Shown: positions 40,395-50,070 of the stretch, in pieces
Layout: every line of letters starts with the position of its first letter
Numbering within the stretch: position 1 is the stretch's first letter
DNA from: Pythium myriotylum
Taxonomy: Eukaryota; Oomycota; Peronosporomycetes; Pythiales; Pythiaceae
Assembly: GCA_023091665.1 (NCBI GenBank)
Contig: JALJCQ010000031.1
Span: 806,001-870,000 of the forward strand
Reading direction: 5' to 3'
DNA: 64,000 nucleotides
The notes under the pieces: generated by a model
What the model was told of the DNA's origin: nothing
The model's database searches: none
Seen by the model: the letters and a program-made list of their open reading frames with translations, nothing else
Translations under genes and position numbers: made by a program

Positions 40395-41726
40395 TCAACA
40401 TGCCACCACCTCCCGACCGCTCAACAAGTTGTACACCAAGCGAAGCGACCCCCACACACGAGAAAACACCACCATAAACAACTGACCGAACTCCGCGTCC
40501 GACGACAAATCGTTCTCCACACCAAGCTCACTGATGCACTGCTGGTAATGCTCCACGTTCGCTCCTCCAGGATGACTCGACTCGCCACCTGACAGACCCC
40601 AGTTCGCAAACGACGGCAGCGTCGCCTCCATCTTCCAACACGAATCGTACACCACACGCCGATGCACGTGGTTGCGACTCAACACCAACGACAGGTAGTA
40701 GTCGTCGCCCAGGAAACACGCCTTCGACATCTCCGTCACGGCGAACGCTGCTGTCGTCGCGAAACCCTTGCCGTAGAACCTCCGTCGCACCACGACCCCA
40801 CCAGCACCACCCACGAACGACACTCGGTTGATGCCGATCTCGAGACTGCGACCACAATACAACGAGTCTTCCGCACTGATCCAACCTCCCAACACTGCCA
40901 CGGCTTCGTTCGGGAACTTGGTCGTGTAGTGGAGCGCTCGAGACGCCAACTCACGAGGGTACTGCCGATCGTCGTCGCCGTACACGATGATGGTCTCCGG
41001 ATCTTGTTCCACCAATAGGGTACCGAGGATCTTGCTGCCGGGTCCAAAGTCTCGGTCCAACACCAGCACCTTCACGCTCTCGTGGATTGGACTCGACGAC
41101 AGCGTGTACTTCCATCCGTAGTAGTGAGTCGCATTCGTTGGTGTGTCGGTAGCCACGAGCCACTCGGGGATCGACACCTCCTGCTCGCGATACACGCGCG
41201 GCACCACCACGTAGATCGTGTCGAAGCGTTCGTGGGTCTGGTTGAGAAGCGCCGAGATGGTCGGTTGGATCTTGTCGATGTTGGTGGCTGTCGTCGTGAA
41301 GCTGAAGACCATGCGCGGTCGTCGATTGGCTGATGAGTAGGAGGATGCGGATGCGGGTGCGGATGCGGAGGCTGTGGCTGTCGCGTCGGCGTTTGAGAAG
41401 TTGTATGCCTGGAAGTTGAGGAAGAAGAGTGCTGTCCAGACCAATCCGGCGATGATGGCGAGCTTCATGCGGCGCTGCATGATCCCCTCGATCTTTTCTG
41501 GTCGACAGAGTTCATTGGATTGTTGTGTTTTGCCGTTGTCAGTAGATTCCTTATCTTTTGGAAGTGACTTTGGAACGCGTCGTTGGTGTCGGCGACTGGC
41601 GATGGCCACGGCGGCGGAACAGAGCGCGACGGCCACGGCGAGAAACGCGATGCGAGGCAGGAGAATCTTCTCGGCGTACAGTTCTCGGCACTGCGCGGGG
41701 CCGCGGAGCCCTGTGGTGGACGCCAT
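40395..41726 (-). CDS. Glycosyltransferase-like membrane protein, copy 4
   Basis: 443 aa, start MASTTGLRGPAQCREL. The N-terminal about 90 residues form their own variant (IAFLAVAVALCSAAVAIA as first membrane segment). Homogenised sequence begins at MQRRMK and runs through the stop into the 3' flank shared with copies 2 and 3. One private change is Asn for His in PSFANWGL. It keeps GDDDRQYP and FLGDDYY. Upstream DNA is G+C-rich and includes the 14-nt self-complementary GTACAGTACTGTAC near 41964. Confidence 0.72.
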   Translation of the reverse strand: MASTTGLRGPAQCRELYAEKILLPRIAFLAVAVALCSAAVAIASRRHQRRVPKSLPKDKESTDNGKTQQSNELCRPEKIEGIMQRRMKLAIIAGLVWTALFFLNFQAYNFSNADATATASASAPASASSYSSANRRPRMVFSFTTTATNIDKIQPTISALLNQTHERFDTIYVVVPRVYREQEVSIPEWLVATDTPTNATHYYGWKYTLSSSPIHESVKVLVLDRDFGPGSKILGTLLVEQDPETIIVYGDDDRQYPRELASRALHYTTKFPNEAVAVLGGWISAEDSLYCGRSLEIGINRVSFVGGAGGVVVRRRFYGKGFATTAAFAVTEMSKACFLGDDYYLSLVLSRNHVHRRVVYDSCWKMEATLPSFANWGLSGGESSHPGGANVEHYQQCISELGVENDLSSDAEFGQLFMVVFSRVWGSLRLVYNLLSGREVVAC

Positions 41727-42512
41727 GGTGAGGTAGAACGAAGTCTGTGGAAAGAGAAGGAAGAGAACGAAGGCTTCTGTGGGTGGTGGGTGCTGAGTCC
41801 AACATCGCTAACTGCGACACTCGGTGCATCATACAGTAAGACACTGCAGATTCACGAGACGAGGCTGCTTACCCTCAGATTCGTGACACCACCAGGAGCC
41901 GTCATCAGGCCTTTGCCGGGAAAAACGGCGCAGGGAGTAATACAGTGGATAATAACGGAGACCGTACAGTACTGTACTGGGCTTGAGATCTGGAGAATTT
42001 CACGTGGTCGGGGATTCTCTGGATGGTTGTCCGCACAGACTAATGAGGAGAGTTCCTAGCTTGGTGCTCGAGGATGTTTTGCAACGCGAGATGCCCAAGA
42101 GCTGCGTCCAATGTGGCTTGACTCATGATGACGGAAGGATGTCGCAGGTTTAGTCGGATCGGAATGGCGTGGTGATCTGGATGAAGGGATTAGGGGGGAT
42201 CCATCGTTGGGCGATGCCATTGATGCAAATTATAATTTTCGTGGAGATTTTGATCAATCACTGGAAGTCATGGGACACGCACGTTGAAGTCCACGCGCCG
42301 AATTCTAAAACTTCCAGCTTCTCGAATTATAATTCGATGCAGACAATAGTTTATCGAGGACTCGTTCCGCGAACGCAACTCGACTGGCTTCTGTTCAGTC
42401 TACAACAGATCAACCCCACGAAAAGCGAGTCTGTGAATCCATCAACGTGTATTGCACTGTGTCAATTCGATAGTCGAGGGCGAGACATCGATCGCAAGTC
42501 CCCTGAGTGCCA
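41727..42512. other. Intergenic region, nothing recognised
   Basis: This is the upstream region of copy 4 and the downstream region of the SnoaL-like gene. Only short open frames occur. Confidence 0.4.
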
Positions 42513-43046
42513 TTACTTCTTCGGTGACGGTGGGGTGAACATGGCCAGCGGGTTGGTCGCGTTCGCCGGACGGTCCTGCTGCACGTCCCAGTGCTCCATG
42601 ACGCACGAGCCGTTCATGCGGAAGATGTCGACGGTCACGGTCGGCTGCGAGCCGTTCGTTGGCGTGAAGTAGTAGTGGAACATTCCGAGCTGGCGTTCGG
42701 CGTCGAACGACTGCGTGATGATGTTAGCCGGGTACCCGGCGGCCGCAGGGTCGGCCGTGTCGTTGCCAAACGCGTCCAGCGCCACCTGACGCCCCGAGAG
42801 GAAGAAAGGGTTGTGCTGGATGTAGTTGACGTCGACGTGTTGCTCGAACATCGTGCGGAACTGGGCCGTGACGAGGAAGAGGCGCGTGAAGCGATCGAAG
42901 ATGGCGCGCTGCTGCTCCGGCGTGACCTTGAACGGCGGGCAGTATGGCCCCGGCGGCAGCACCGACGTGGCGTCCTTGCATGACGGGTCCGCAGCCTGTG
43001 AGCCGACGGTGAGGAGAGCGAACGAGGCGAGGAGGGACTTGAACAT
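42513..43046 (-). CDS. Secreted SnoaL-like (NTF2-fold) protein
   Basis: 177 aa from Met at 43046, which gives a clean signal peptide (MFKSLLASFALLTVGSQA); the longer frame to 43196 adds unsupported residues. The mature part has the pattern of the SnoaL-like family: IFDRFTRLFLV, NYIQHNPFFLSGRQVALDAF, a hydrophobic beta sheet (LGMFHYYFTP, TVTVDIFRM) and the common end VMEHWDVQQ. Such proteins are often predicted polyketide-cyclase or aldol-type enzymes, but many are uncharacterised. Two Cys pairs and N-glycosylation sites (NDT, NGS, NAT) fit secretion. It is probably extracellular; activity unknown. Confidence 0.8.
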   Translation of the reverse strand: MFKSLLASFALLTVGSQAADPSCKDATSVLPPGPYCPPFKVTPEQQRAIFDRFTRLFLVTAQFRTMFEQHVDVNYIQHNPFFLSGRQVALDAFGNDTADPAAAGYPANIITQSFDAERQLGMFHYYFTPTNGSQPTVTVDIFRMNGSCVMEHWDVQQDRPANATNPLAMFTPPSPKK

Positions 43047-43702
43047 TGAACTTGGAAGGCTTCTTCGAGGTAGCAGTAACTTGGAAAGTTGTCGAGTGAG
43101 CGACAGCGTGGTTGGCGTCTCTTGATTTCCGCTAGTAGGCCTCACTGCGTGCTCGAGCCCTCTAAGAATCGTGCAGAGAGCCTCGAATGTACACACAGCA
43201 AGCGCAGTAATGGATGACCCCTCACTTTCTCAGATGCGACTCCGCGTTTCTTGTGACTCATCCTTGCCCTGGACAGCGGCCAGAGGGCTCGATTAGCGCG
43301 TGCTTACCGCAGACTCAACCGATTCGCACGGAATTAGTATCCTGGACGCGCTGAACGAGCCCACTCTTGTGACTTTCAGTCTGATCTACGGGTCAAGTCA
43401 AGCGCCATTCGCTCCCGCGCAGGTTTGACGAGGCAGCCAACAAATCTCGGGAAGAGACACCAGATCAAAGCTCTCGCTACTGAATGTCTCACTGGCACTG
43501 GCGTGCTACCAATCTTCAGAGTCGGACAATGTCGAGGGCAGGCTGGTGGTAATTTGACGAGCATCGCGTCACGTGAGGCATCCATCCAGCGTACATTATC
43601 ACGGACTGAGGATGCCGTTGGACTCGGTCAGCGATTACACTGCACAGTTGCGAAGTCTAAACCCCATGTATTTTCTTCTTCAAGCGATCTCCAGCGACGT
43701 GG
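43047..43702. other. Intergenic region, nothing recognised
   Basis: Promoter side of the SnoaL-like gene and 3' side of the PX-RING gene. No supported gene. Confidence 0.4.
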
Positions 43703-44671
43703 CTACGCGTTGGCTTTCAGGTTTCGAGCAGTGTCGGAGCCAAGCATCCACCACTGCGAGCAGTCACTGATATTGTCGAGGTAGCAGTAGACGGCGACGG
43801 CGTCGACGGGGGCAACGTGGCGGCGACACATCGGACAGTGGAGCTGTTTCTCGAGCCACTCGGAGATGCACGCACGATGGAATCGATGGCCACACGCAAG
43901 TGCCACCGCTTCGACCGAGTCTTGCTGCGCATTCGCATCGTCCATGCAAATGGCACATTGCAGTTCCTCCTCGGAAGTCTGCCTCCTTGAGTCGTGGTCC
44001 GTGACATTCTCGAGAGAGCTCTCCAGGTAGCTGTGGACGAGTGGTCGCTTGTCTACGTCGTCGTGGACGTCGAGGAACTTGAACACAAGTTCGGGCAGGC
44101 CACTCTGTGCGACCGCGCACTTCAACGCACTTCCCGCAAGGAACACGCTGGCGAGCAGATAGCGCAGCGTATTCTCGAGCTTGGCCTGGCGCTCCTTGAC
44201 GACCGACGGCATGCCGGCGACGAAGAGACGAGACCGCGGAATCAACGCGAGCAGCATACGGCGCACAGCGAAGCAGCTTCCCGTGCAACTTCTTGTCCGA
44301 CACGTCGCCAAGTACTCAATGTGGTCCTTGAGCACGACGAACTGCGCGTATCGGTAGGACACGACCCAGCTCTTGCGCGAGGCGCGGCTCGTCACCGTGA
44401 CGTGATAGACGACTTTGCCGTCGGCCTGCTTGCTCGTCGACGTGACCGAGACATCGAGTGGCAGTGGCTGGAAACGGGCGAATCCTCCTCGCAGCAAGAG
44501 ACTGAGAGGTACGTTCGTCGCGGCAGGTTCATCGAGCAGCTCCTTGGGGCAGTGACGACGATCGCGAGGCATCGTGGACGAGGGTGACGGCGGGAGATCA
44601 ACGATCATTGTGTCGGCTAGAGAAGAAGCCAAGTGGAGAGATCGCAATACTGTAGGGGCAGCAGTTGGCAT
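43703..44671 (-). CDS. PX-like plus RING-H2 protein, probable E3 ubiquitin ligase (copy 1)
   Basis: Up to 322 aa; a later Met at 44572 (MPRDRRHC) is an equally good start. Residues about 75-220 have the strand/helix order of a PX-like domain (KVVYHVTVTSRASRKSWVVSYRYAQF... ELVFKFLDV), with a Cys cluster (CRTRSCTGSCF). A RING-H2 finger follows: CAICMDD, then ACGHRFHRACISEWL and CPMCRR, with all eight zinc ligands present. The C-terminus contains QWWMLGSD. RING-H2 domains recruit E2 enzymes; the PX-like part may place the ligase on membranes. It is a tandem paralogue of the next gene and distantly related to the PX-like genes at 17-19 kb. Confidence 0.8.
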   Translation of the reverse strand: MPTAAPTVLRSLHLASSLADTMIVDLPPSPSSTMPRDRRHCPKELLDEPAATNVPLSLLLRGGFARFQPLPLDVSVTSTSKQADGKVVYHVTVTSRASRKSWVVSYRYAQFVVLKDHIEYLATCRTRSCTGSCFAVRRMLLALIPRSRLFVAGMPSVVKERQAKLENTLRYLLASVFLAGSALKCAVAQSGLPELVFKFLDVHDDVDKRPLVHSYLESSLENVTDHDSRRQTSEEELQCAICMDDANAQQDSVEAVALACGHRFHRACISEWLEKQLHCPMCRRHVAPVDAVAVYCYLDNISDCSQWWMLGSDTARNLKANA

Positions 44672-44700
44672 CGGGTGATCTGTCCAACGGTGACGAGATA

Positions 44701-44716
44701 CATACTACGTAGTATG
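44701..44716. repeat. 16-nt perfect palindrome, no loop
   Basis: Self-complementary 8-bp halves, just upstream of the first PX-RING gene. Confidence 0.85.
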
Positions 44717-44740
44717 CTTACGCACATTTCTCGTGCCTTC

Positions 44741-44758
44741 CCATCTCCATGGAGATGG
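44741..44758. repeat. 18-nt perfect palindrome, no loop
   Basis: Self-complementary 9-bp halves, 24 bp from the previous palindrome. Confidence 0.85.
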
Positions 44759-44937
44759 TGACACCCATGGAATCGCGCCGTCGGTCAAGTGGCTACATGG
44801 ATCCCACCGTTCTGATCGCTTCGGATTCCCCTCGCGGTTGTCGAGCGATCCTTCACCAAGAAACCCAAGGGAAAGCTTTGCTTGATTTCATTGTGCTGAG
44901 CCATAGTAGAGAGGTAAGTTTATACTTGGACTAGAGA

Positions 44938-45768
44938 TCACTTGAGAAGGCGGAAGCCCGTCATCCACCACTGCGGGTTGCCGTTGCCCATCACGCAGTA
45001 GTTGGCGACGGCCGTGGGCACGGCTCGTTGGCGGCACACGGGGCAGTGCGGCTCTCGCTGGAGCCAGGTTGCGATGCACACGCGGTGGAACGCGTGGCGG
45101 CAGCTCAGCCGCACGGCGTCGTCGTCTTCCTCGTCGTCCTCGAGGCAGATCGTGCACGTCTGCTCGCTACGAAAGCTCGAGACGGCGCGGAAGTGGACGT
45201 AGAGCGAGTTGAGCATCACGGGTCGCCGGTCGATCTCGTCGCGGACCTCGAGCACCTGGAACACGAGCGGCGGCAGCGCCGACTGCGCGTGGCCACACTT
45301 GAGCGCGTTGCCCGGCTGGTAGACGCAGGCGAGCAGGTAGCTCCAGACGAGCGCGAGCTTGTGCTTGCGCTCGCCCACGGCCCAGAGCTTGCCGGCCGCG
45401 GTCTGGTGGACGCGAGGGAAGAACTCGTCGAGACACTGGCGCAGCGTCGCGCAGCAGCCGTGGCAGACGGGAGATTTGCACGTGGCCGAGTCGTCGACGA
45501 GCTGCTTGAGCCGCAGCAGCTGCGTGAAGCGGTAGGAGACGACCCAGCGCTTGGCGCTCGCGCGGCTCGAGACGCTCGTGTGGTAGAGCACGTTGCCGTC
45601 GCGCTGCTTGGACGTGGACGCGACGACGACGAGCAGCGGCAGCTTCTCGTCGCGCGCGACGCCCACGCGCAGCAGCTCGTTGTGGCGCACGCCGCGCACG
45701 GCCGGCTCGTGGCGCAGCTCGGGAGGGCAGGCGACCGCGAGCGACGCGTCGAGCGCCGCGAGATTCAT
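44938..45768 (-). CDS. PX-like plus RING-H2 protein, probable E3 ubiquitin ligase (copy 2)
   Basis: 276 aa from Met at 45768 (MNLAALDASLAVACPP). The open frame continues upstream to 46233, but that part is the antisense/other-frame shadow of glycosyltransferase copy 5. PX-like region: LYHTSVSSRASAKRWVVSYRFTQL, CKSPVCHGCCATLRQC, LPPLVFQVLEV. RING-H2: CTICLEDDEEDDDAVRLSCRHAFHRVC..WL...CPVCR with all zinc ligands. The end NPQWWMTGFRLLK matches the neighbour's QWWMLG. The gene is very G+C rich. The same strand, similar length and shared order mark it as a tandem duplicate of copy 1. Confidence 0.8.
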   Translation of the reverse strand: MNLAALDASLAVACPPELRHEPAVRGVRHNELLRVGVARDEKLPLLVVVASTSKQRDGNVLYHTSVSSRASAKRWVVSYRFTQLLRLKQLVDDSATCKSPVCHGCCATLRQCLDEFFPRVHQTAAGKLWAVGERKHKLALVWSYLLACVYQPGNALKCGHAQSALPPLVFQVLEVRDEIDRRPVMLNSLYVHFRAVSSFRSEQTCTICLEDDEEDDDAVRLSCRHAFHRVCIATWLQREPHCPVCRQRAVPTAVANYCVMGNGNPQWWMTGFRLLK

Positions 45769-45905
45769 GGCGAATGGAAATGGAATTCCTCCCGCATGCG
45801 AAAACACCACTTTTTTTCCCGACCGGAGGATCGGCAGAAGAAGAGGCCTACTATTAGTGAGGGGAGGAAACTTAAATATCGACACGGAGAGGAGCAACGA
45901 ACGCG

Positions 45906-47210
45906 TCAGCACGCGACGACGGCACGGCCAGCGAGCAAGTTGAGCAGCATGCGCAGCACGCCCCACGTCCGAGAGAAGAGCAGCATGTAGATCTGGCCGA
46001 ACTCGGCGTCGATCGAGAGGTCGTTCTCCGTGCCGAGCTCGCGGATACACTGTTGGTAGTGCTCGACGTTGGGGCCGCCCGGGTGCGCCGACGACGCGTG
46101 CGAGAGCCCTTCTTCCTGTCCGAAGGCCTGGATGCAGTTGTCCAGCGTCCAGCACGAGTCGTACACGACGCGTCGACGAACGTGGCTGCGACTCAACACC
46201 AACGACAGGTAGTAGTCGTCGCCCAGGAAACACGCCTTCGACATCTCCGTCACAGCGAACGCCGCTGTCGTCGCGAAACCCTTGCCGTAGAACCTCCGTC
46301 GCACCACGACGCCGCCTGCACCACCCACGAACGACACTCGGTTGATGCCGATCTCGAGACTGCGACCACAGTACAACGAGTCTTCCGCACTGATCCAGCC
46401 TCCCAACACTGCCACAGCTTCGGTCGGGAACTTGGTCGTGTAGTGGAGTGCTCGAGAGGCGAGCTCCGGCGGGTACAGTCGGTCGTCGTCGCCGTACACC
46501 ATGATGGTCTCGGGGTCCTGCTCCACGAGTAAAGTACCCAGGATCTTGCTGCCCGGCCCAAAGTCTTTATCGAGCACGAGCACGCGGATGCGAGGGTCCA
46601 TGGGGCTCGGCGAGAGCGTGTACTTCCATCCGTAAAAGTCGGAGGCGTTCGTCGGGGCCTTGGGCGCCACGAGCCAGTCGGGGATCGCGGTCTTCTCGCC
46701 GCGGTACTCGCGCGGCACGACCACGTAGATCGTGTCGAAGCCTTCGCCTGTCTGGTTGAGCAGCGCCGCGAGCGTCGGCTGGATCTTGTGGATGTTCTTG
46801 GCCATGGTCGTGAAGCTAAACACCATGCGCGGCCGTCCCGGTCCGGACGAGTCGCTGCCGAGAAAGTTGTACGTCTGGAAGCTCAGAACGAGCAGCGAGG
46901 TCCACACAAAGCCGGCGGCCACGGCGATCTTCATGCGCCGCCGCATGCGGCCGTCCAGCGTCGCCGGCACCGTCGACACGCTCGCTGGCGGCGTCAACGA
47001 GGGCTGCGTGGCCACGAGGCGCGCGCCGGGCTTGCGGAGCTCGAAGGTCGCGGCGAGCACGCGACGGCGGTGGCGACGGCGCACGCAGACCGCGGCGGCG
47101 ACGGCGAGTGCGAGAGACAGGGCGAGCATCGCCACGCGCGGCAGCAGCACGGCCTCGGAGTAGAGCTCTCGGCAGGAGGGCGACGGCGGCGGCGAGGCGC
47201 GGAGCCCCAT
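45906..47210 (-). CDS. Glycosyltransferase-like membrane protein, copy 5 (most diverged)
   Basis: 434 aa, start MGLRASPPPSPSCREL. The overall layout is as in copies 1-4, with a shorter stalk and many substitutions (VYGDDDRLYPPEL; C-terminus NLLAGRAVVAC). Against this diverged background, a stretch of about 225-260 bp (about 46187-46449) is nearly identical to copies 1-4 at nucleotide level, including silent sites. It encodes GGWISAEDSLYCGRS to FLGDDYYLSLVLSR. This is the clearest conversion tract in the family. Copy 5 probably represents the ancestral, G+C-rich lineage of the locus. Confidence 0.72.
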   Translation of the reverse strand: MGLRASPPPSPSCRELYSEAVLLPRVAMLALSLALAVAAAVCVRRRHRRRVLAATFELRKPGARLVATQPSLTPPASVSTVPATLDGRMRRRMKIAVAAGFVWTSLLVLSFQTYNFLGSDSSGPGRPRMVFSFTTMAKNIHKIQPTLAALLNQTGEGFDTIYVVVPREYRGEKTAIPDWLVAPKAPTNASDFYGWKYTLSPSPMDPRIRVLVLDKDFGPGSKILGTLLVEQDPETIMVYGDDDRLYPPELASRALHYTTKFPTEAVAVLGGWISAEDSLYCGRSLEIGINRVSFVGGAGGVVVRRRFYGKGFATTAAFAVTEMSKACFLGDDYYLSLVLSRSHVRRRVVYDSCWTLDNCIQAFGQEEGLSHASSAHPGGPNVEHYQQCIRELGTENDLSIDAEFGQIYMLLFSRTWGVLRMLLNLLAGRAVVAC

Positions 47211-47932
47211 GACGCCAAGAATGGATTATGCAGGAAGTTGCAGCAACAAGGGCCTGGTCATGACTACCAGGAAGCCATGATCTGGATGGCACCCATTGGA
47301 GTTTGGGGCGCGGGGTAGGGGTAAGAAGCTGTATTTTCAGTGCGAAGGAGCTCTTCAGAGGGTACACTTGGCGGATAATTTACTGATTTAAGATGGGAAA
47401 ATGGTGAGACAGGAATAAAAGCAATCTTGTCGCAGGGTTGTTGACGGACATGCCACCCATTTCGCGAGCGACGACAATCCACGTTGGCGTGGGAGAAGAA
47501 TGTATGTAAGGGGTAGTAATACTGGCATTTTGGAAGCATGAAGAGTAGTATTATAGGAGGAAGTAAAACTCGCTTCGTGCTCTGCGTGACTCTCTCGAAC
47601 TATTGTAACTTCTGGTGAGGGTTCCGAATAGTAATATCAGCGAACGCCCTTTCAGGATTTTGGCTCGTCAGTCGGGCGATCTCGGTCTGTGGAAAGAACG
47701 TCTGGGTGAACGAACACAAGGGAACCACTTATACGGGGTTTGTAACATAGGTTCGTAACTTAATAGGGGTAGGGCTCATTGACAGCTTCAAGTGGATTCT
47801 GTCATGTTAAATACAGTGTAGTTTCTACTAAGTACGAATGTTTTTTCAACTGATGGCTCGTGCGTGAAAGGACACGAGCAAGCTGAGCATTGGGATAACG
47901 AGTTTGTCGGTGGGGAAGTCGAGTGCGAGGCC
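47211..47932. other. Divergent control region
   Basis: This lies between copy 5 and the DRC4 gene. No open frame is supported. Confidence 0.45.
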
Positions 47933-49508
47933 ATGGGGCCCAAGAAGAAAGGCGGCAAGAAGAGCAAGAAGTCCAAGGAAGAAGAGCCGCCGCCCGAAGA
48001 GCCTTCAGGTCGATTTGGACGTTTGGTACTTTTACTGGTGAAGAGTAAGTGAGGTCTCACGGTCTCACATAGAGTACGACACGATGGACGTACCGATGCT
48101 CAAGGAGGTGATCCAGATGCTCAGGCAGCAACTTGAGAAGGCACAGGTCGATCGAAATTACGTGCAGCACGAGCGGGTATGGCTCAGCTTGTGCAAACGG
48201 AACCAACATCGGAGCTTTTAAGTGAACGCGGTATGTATGGCTTTGTAGGATATGATCGAGTCATTCTACGACATCACCAAGCAGGAGATCCAGGACCACG
48301 AAAACCAGATCGTGGCCAAGGACCGCGAGATGGAGATCATGGAGGATAACCACCGCGTTGAAGTGCGTGTGTACGTGCAGAAAGTCAAGCATCTGGACTA
48401 TGAGCACAAGAACAACCTCAAACGCGTGACGGCCGACGGCGTGGGCCACACAGACGAGGAGCGAGACTTGCACCAGCACCGCGAGACCGTGTTGCGTAGC
48501 ACGAAGCAGTCGCTCAAACTCGAGCTCAAAGAGCGAGAGCTCTCGAACGAGGACGAGATCGACCAGATGAAGCAGGCCCACGAAAAGAACCTCACCAAGT
48601 TACGTGAGCAGTTCGAGAAAAACATCGCAGCGCTGGAGCAGCGTTGTGAGGCGCGGCTACGTGAGCTGCAGGAGAACCTTGAACTGCGTCGTAAGGTCGA
48701 CATCCACGAGATCGAGGAGCGGAAAAACCTCCATATCAACGATCTCATGAAGAACCACGAAAAGGCCTTCACACAGATCAAGAACTACTACAATGACATT
48801 ACGAAAGACAACTTGCGGCTCATCGACTCGCTCAAGAACGAGATCTCGGCAATGAAGAAGAAAGCTGCGGCGAACACCAAACTGATGCACGATGTGTCAC
48901 AGGAGAACAAACGGCTCTCAGAACCGCTCGCTGCAGCACTGCAGGAAGTCGAGCACCTGCGTCATGAGCTCAAGGATGAGCAAAAGGACAAACTCTCGCT
49001 GCGCAACGCCAAAGCGAGACTCCAGTACCTTGCGCAGCAAGTCCACGATATCAAGGAGAAGCAAGTCGAGCTGCGTGCGAAGTACAAGTCACTCGAAAAT
49101 GACCGTAACATGCTCTATGACACGTTCGAGCAAACCGTGCAGACCATCCACAAGAAAGGCGAGTGCAAGAACCTCATCCTCGAGCAGCGGCTTGCAAGCA
49201 TGGACGACCAACACGCGCGGAAAGAGATCCAACTGCAGGAGATCCTCGCGGCCGCGAATCTCGATCCGAGCCAAGCGCGTCGTGTACTCGAGTCGCTAGA
49301 TACTTTACTCGAGAGCAAGAACGCTCACATCCGCGAACTCCAGTACGGCGTGGCGAAGGAGAGCAAGGCATTCAACGACTCGCTGCGGACATTTACGGAA
49401 AAGCTCACTCAGTTTGGAATCCCCGAAGAAGAAATTCGGTCGCTCGGTTTCAAGCCTGTGGCTGCCAACATGAACGTGAACCCAGCAGGGCTGGTCGCTG
49501 TTGAATAG
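47933..49508 (+). CDS. DRC4: Nexin-dynein regulatory complex subunit 4 (DRC4/GAS8), three exons
   Basis: Exons 47933-48008, 48073-48176 and 48249-49508 join across introns of 64 and 72 bp to give 479 aa, very close to the animal protein. The basic start MGPKKKGGKKSKKSK is characteristic. Exon 2 gives the first coiled coil (LKEVIQMLRQQLEKAQVD). Exon 3 gives YDITKQEIQDHENQIVAKDR and VEVRVYVQKVKHLDYEHKNN, the most conserved family segment, then almost continuous coiled coil to about residue 440. DRC4 is part of the base plate of the nexin link between axonemal doublets and controls dynein in flagellar beating. This implies motile zoospores. Confidence 0.93.
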
Positions 49509-50070
49509 TCAAATGTGGAGCTTTGGGTTCCAGAATGCTCTGCCAAAGGGTTTCTAGTTGTAATTCACGCATCGCATTCAATGGGATGGCGCTGTTTCAC
49601 GACTTTAAGTGTAGGAAACACCACAGAACCTACGAGGAACAGATTCCAAACCAAAATCTGGAGTGCATTCTGATACTCACCCTATCCTATCATCTTCATG
49701 ACGGAGTTTGCCAAGCTGAAGTACCATCAGTTGTCACCAGCTAGGCTGGTTGCAGCTTGATTTTCCTGTCGAGTTCATCAAATCCGATGGTGCGAAACAG
49801 TGCTTCGGCCAGCAGTCACAGAATCGCCAACAATGGGACATACGAGATCTTGTCTTGGTTGGACGCGAATGCAGCAAGGATCGATACGACTTTTCGAATC
49901 GCTTCATCAGTGATAGCAGCAAAGAATAGCTATTACTCGTACGTGTTGCAATGGAAGGAGTTCATGAAGTTTAAAGGTGTGAGCTTGAATCGGCAGTTTG
50001 AAGTGCTGAAAAATGCTCGTATCTATAGAGCGTAACACGGAGCGATACGTGCACGGTTTATTGCTGGTTA
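49509..50070. other. Convergent intergenic region, nothing recognised
   Basis: This lies between the stops of DRC4 and WDR92. Short frames only. Confidence 0.4.

Noticed and set aside
45028..45990. 320-codon plus-strand open frame
   Set aside because: Antisense shadow of the second PX-RING gene; composition is Ala/Arg/Glu-biased and no homology features are visible.
45769..46233. N-terminal extension of the PX-RING copy 2 frame
   Set aside because: This part is an alternate-frame reading of glycosyltransferase copy 5; the paralogue starts at a position matching Met 45768.
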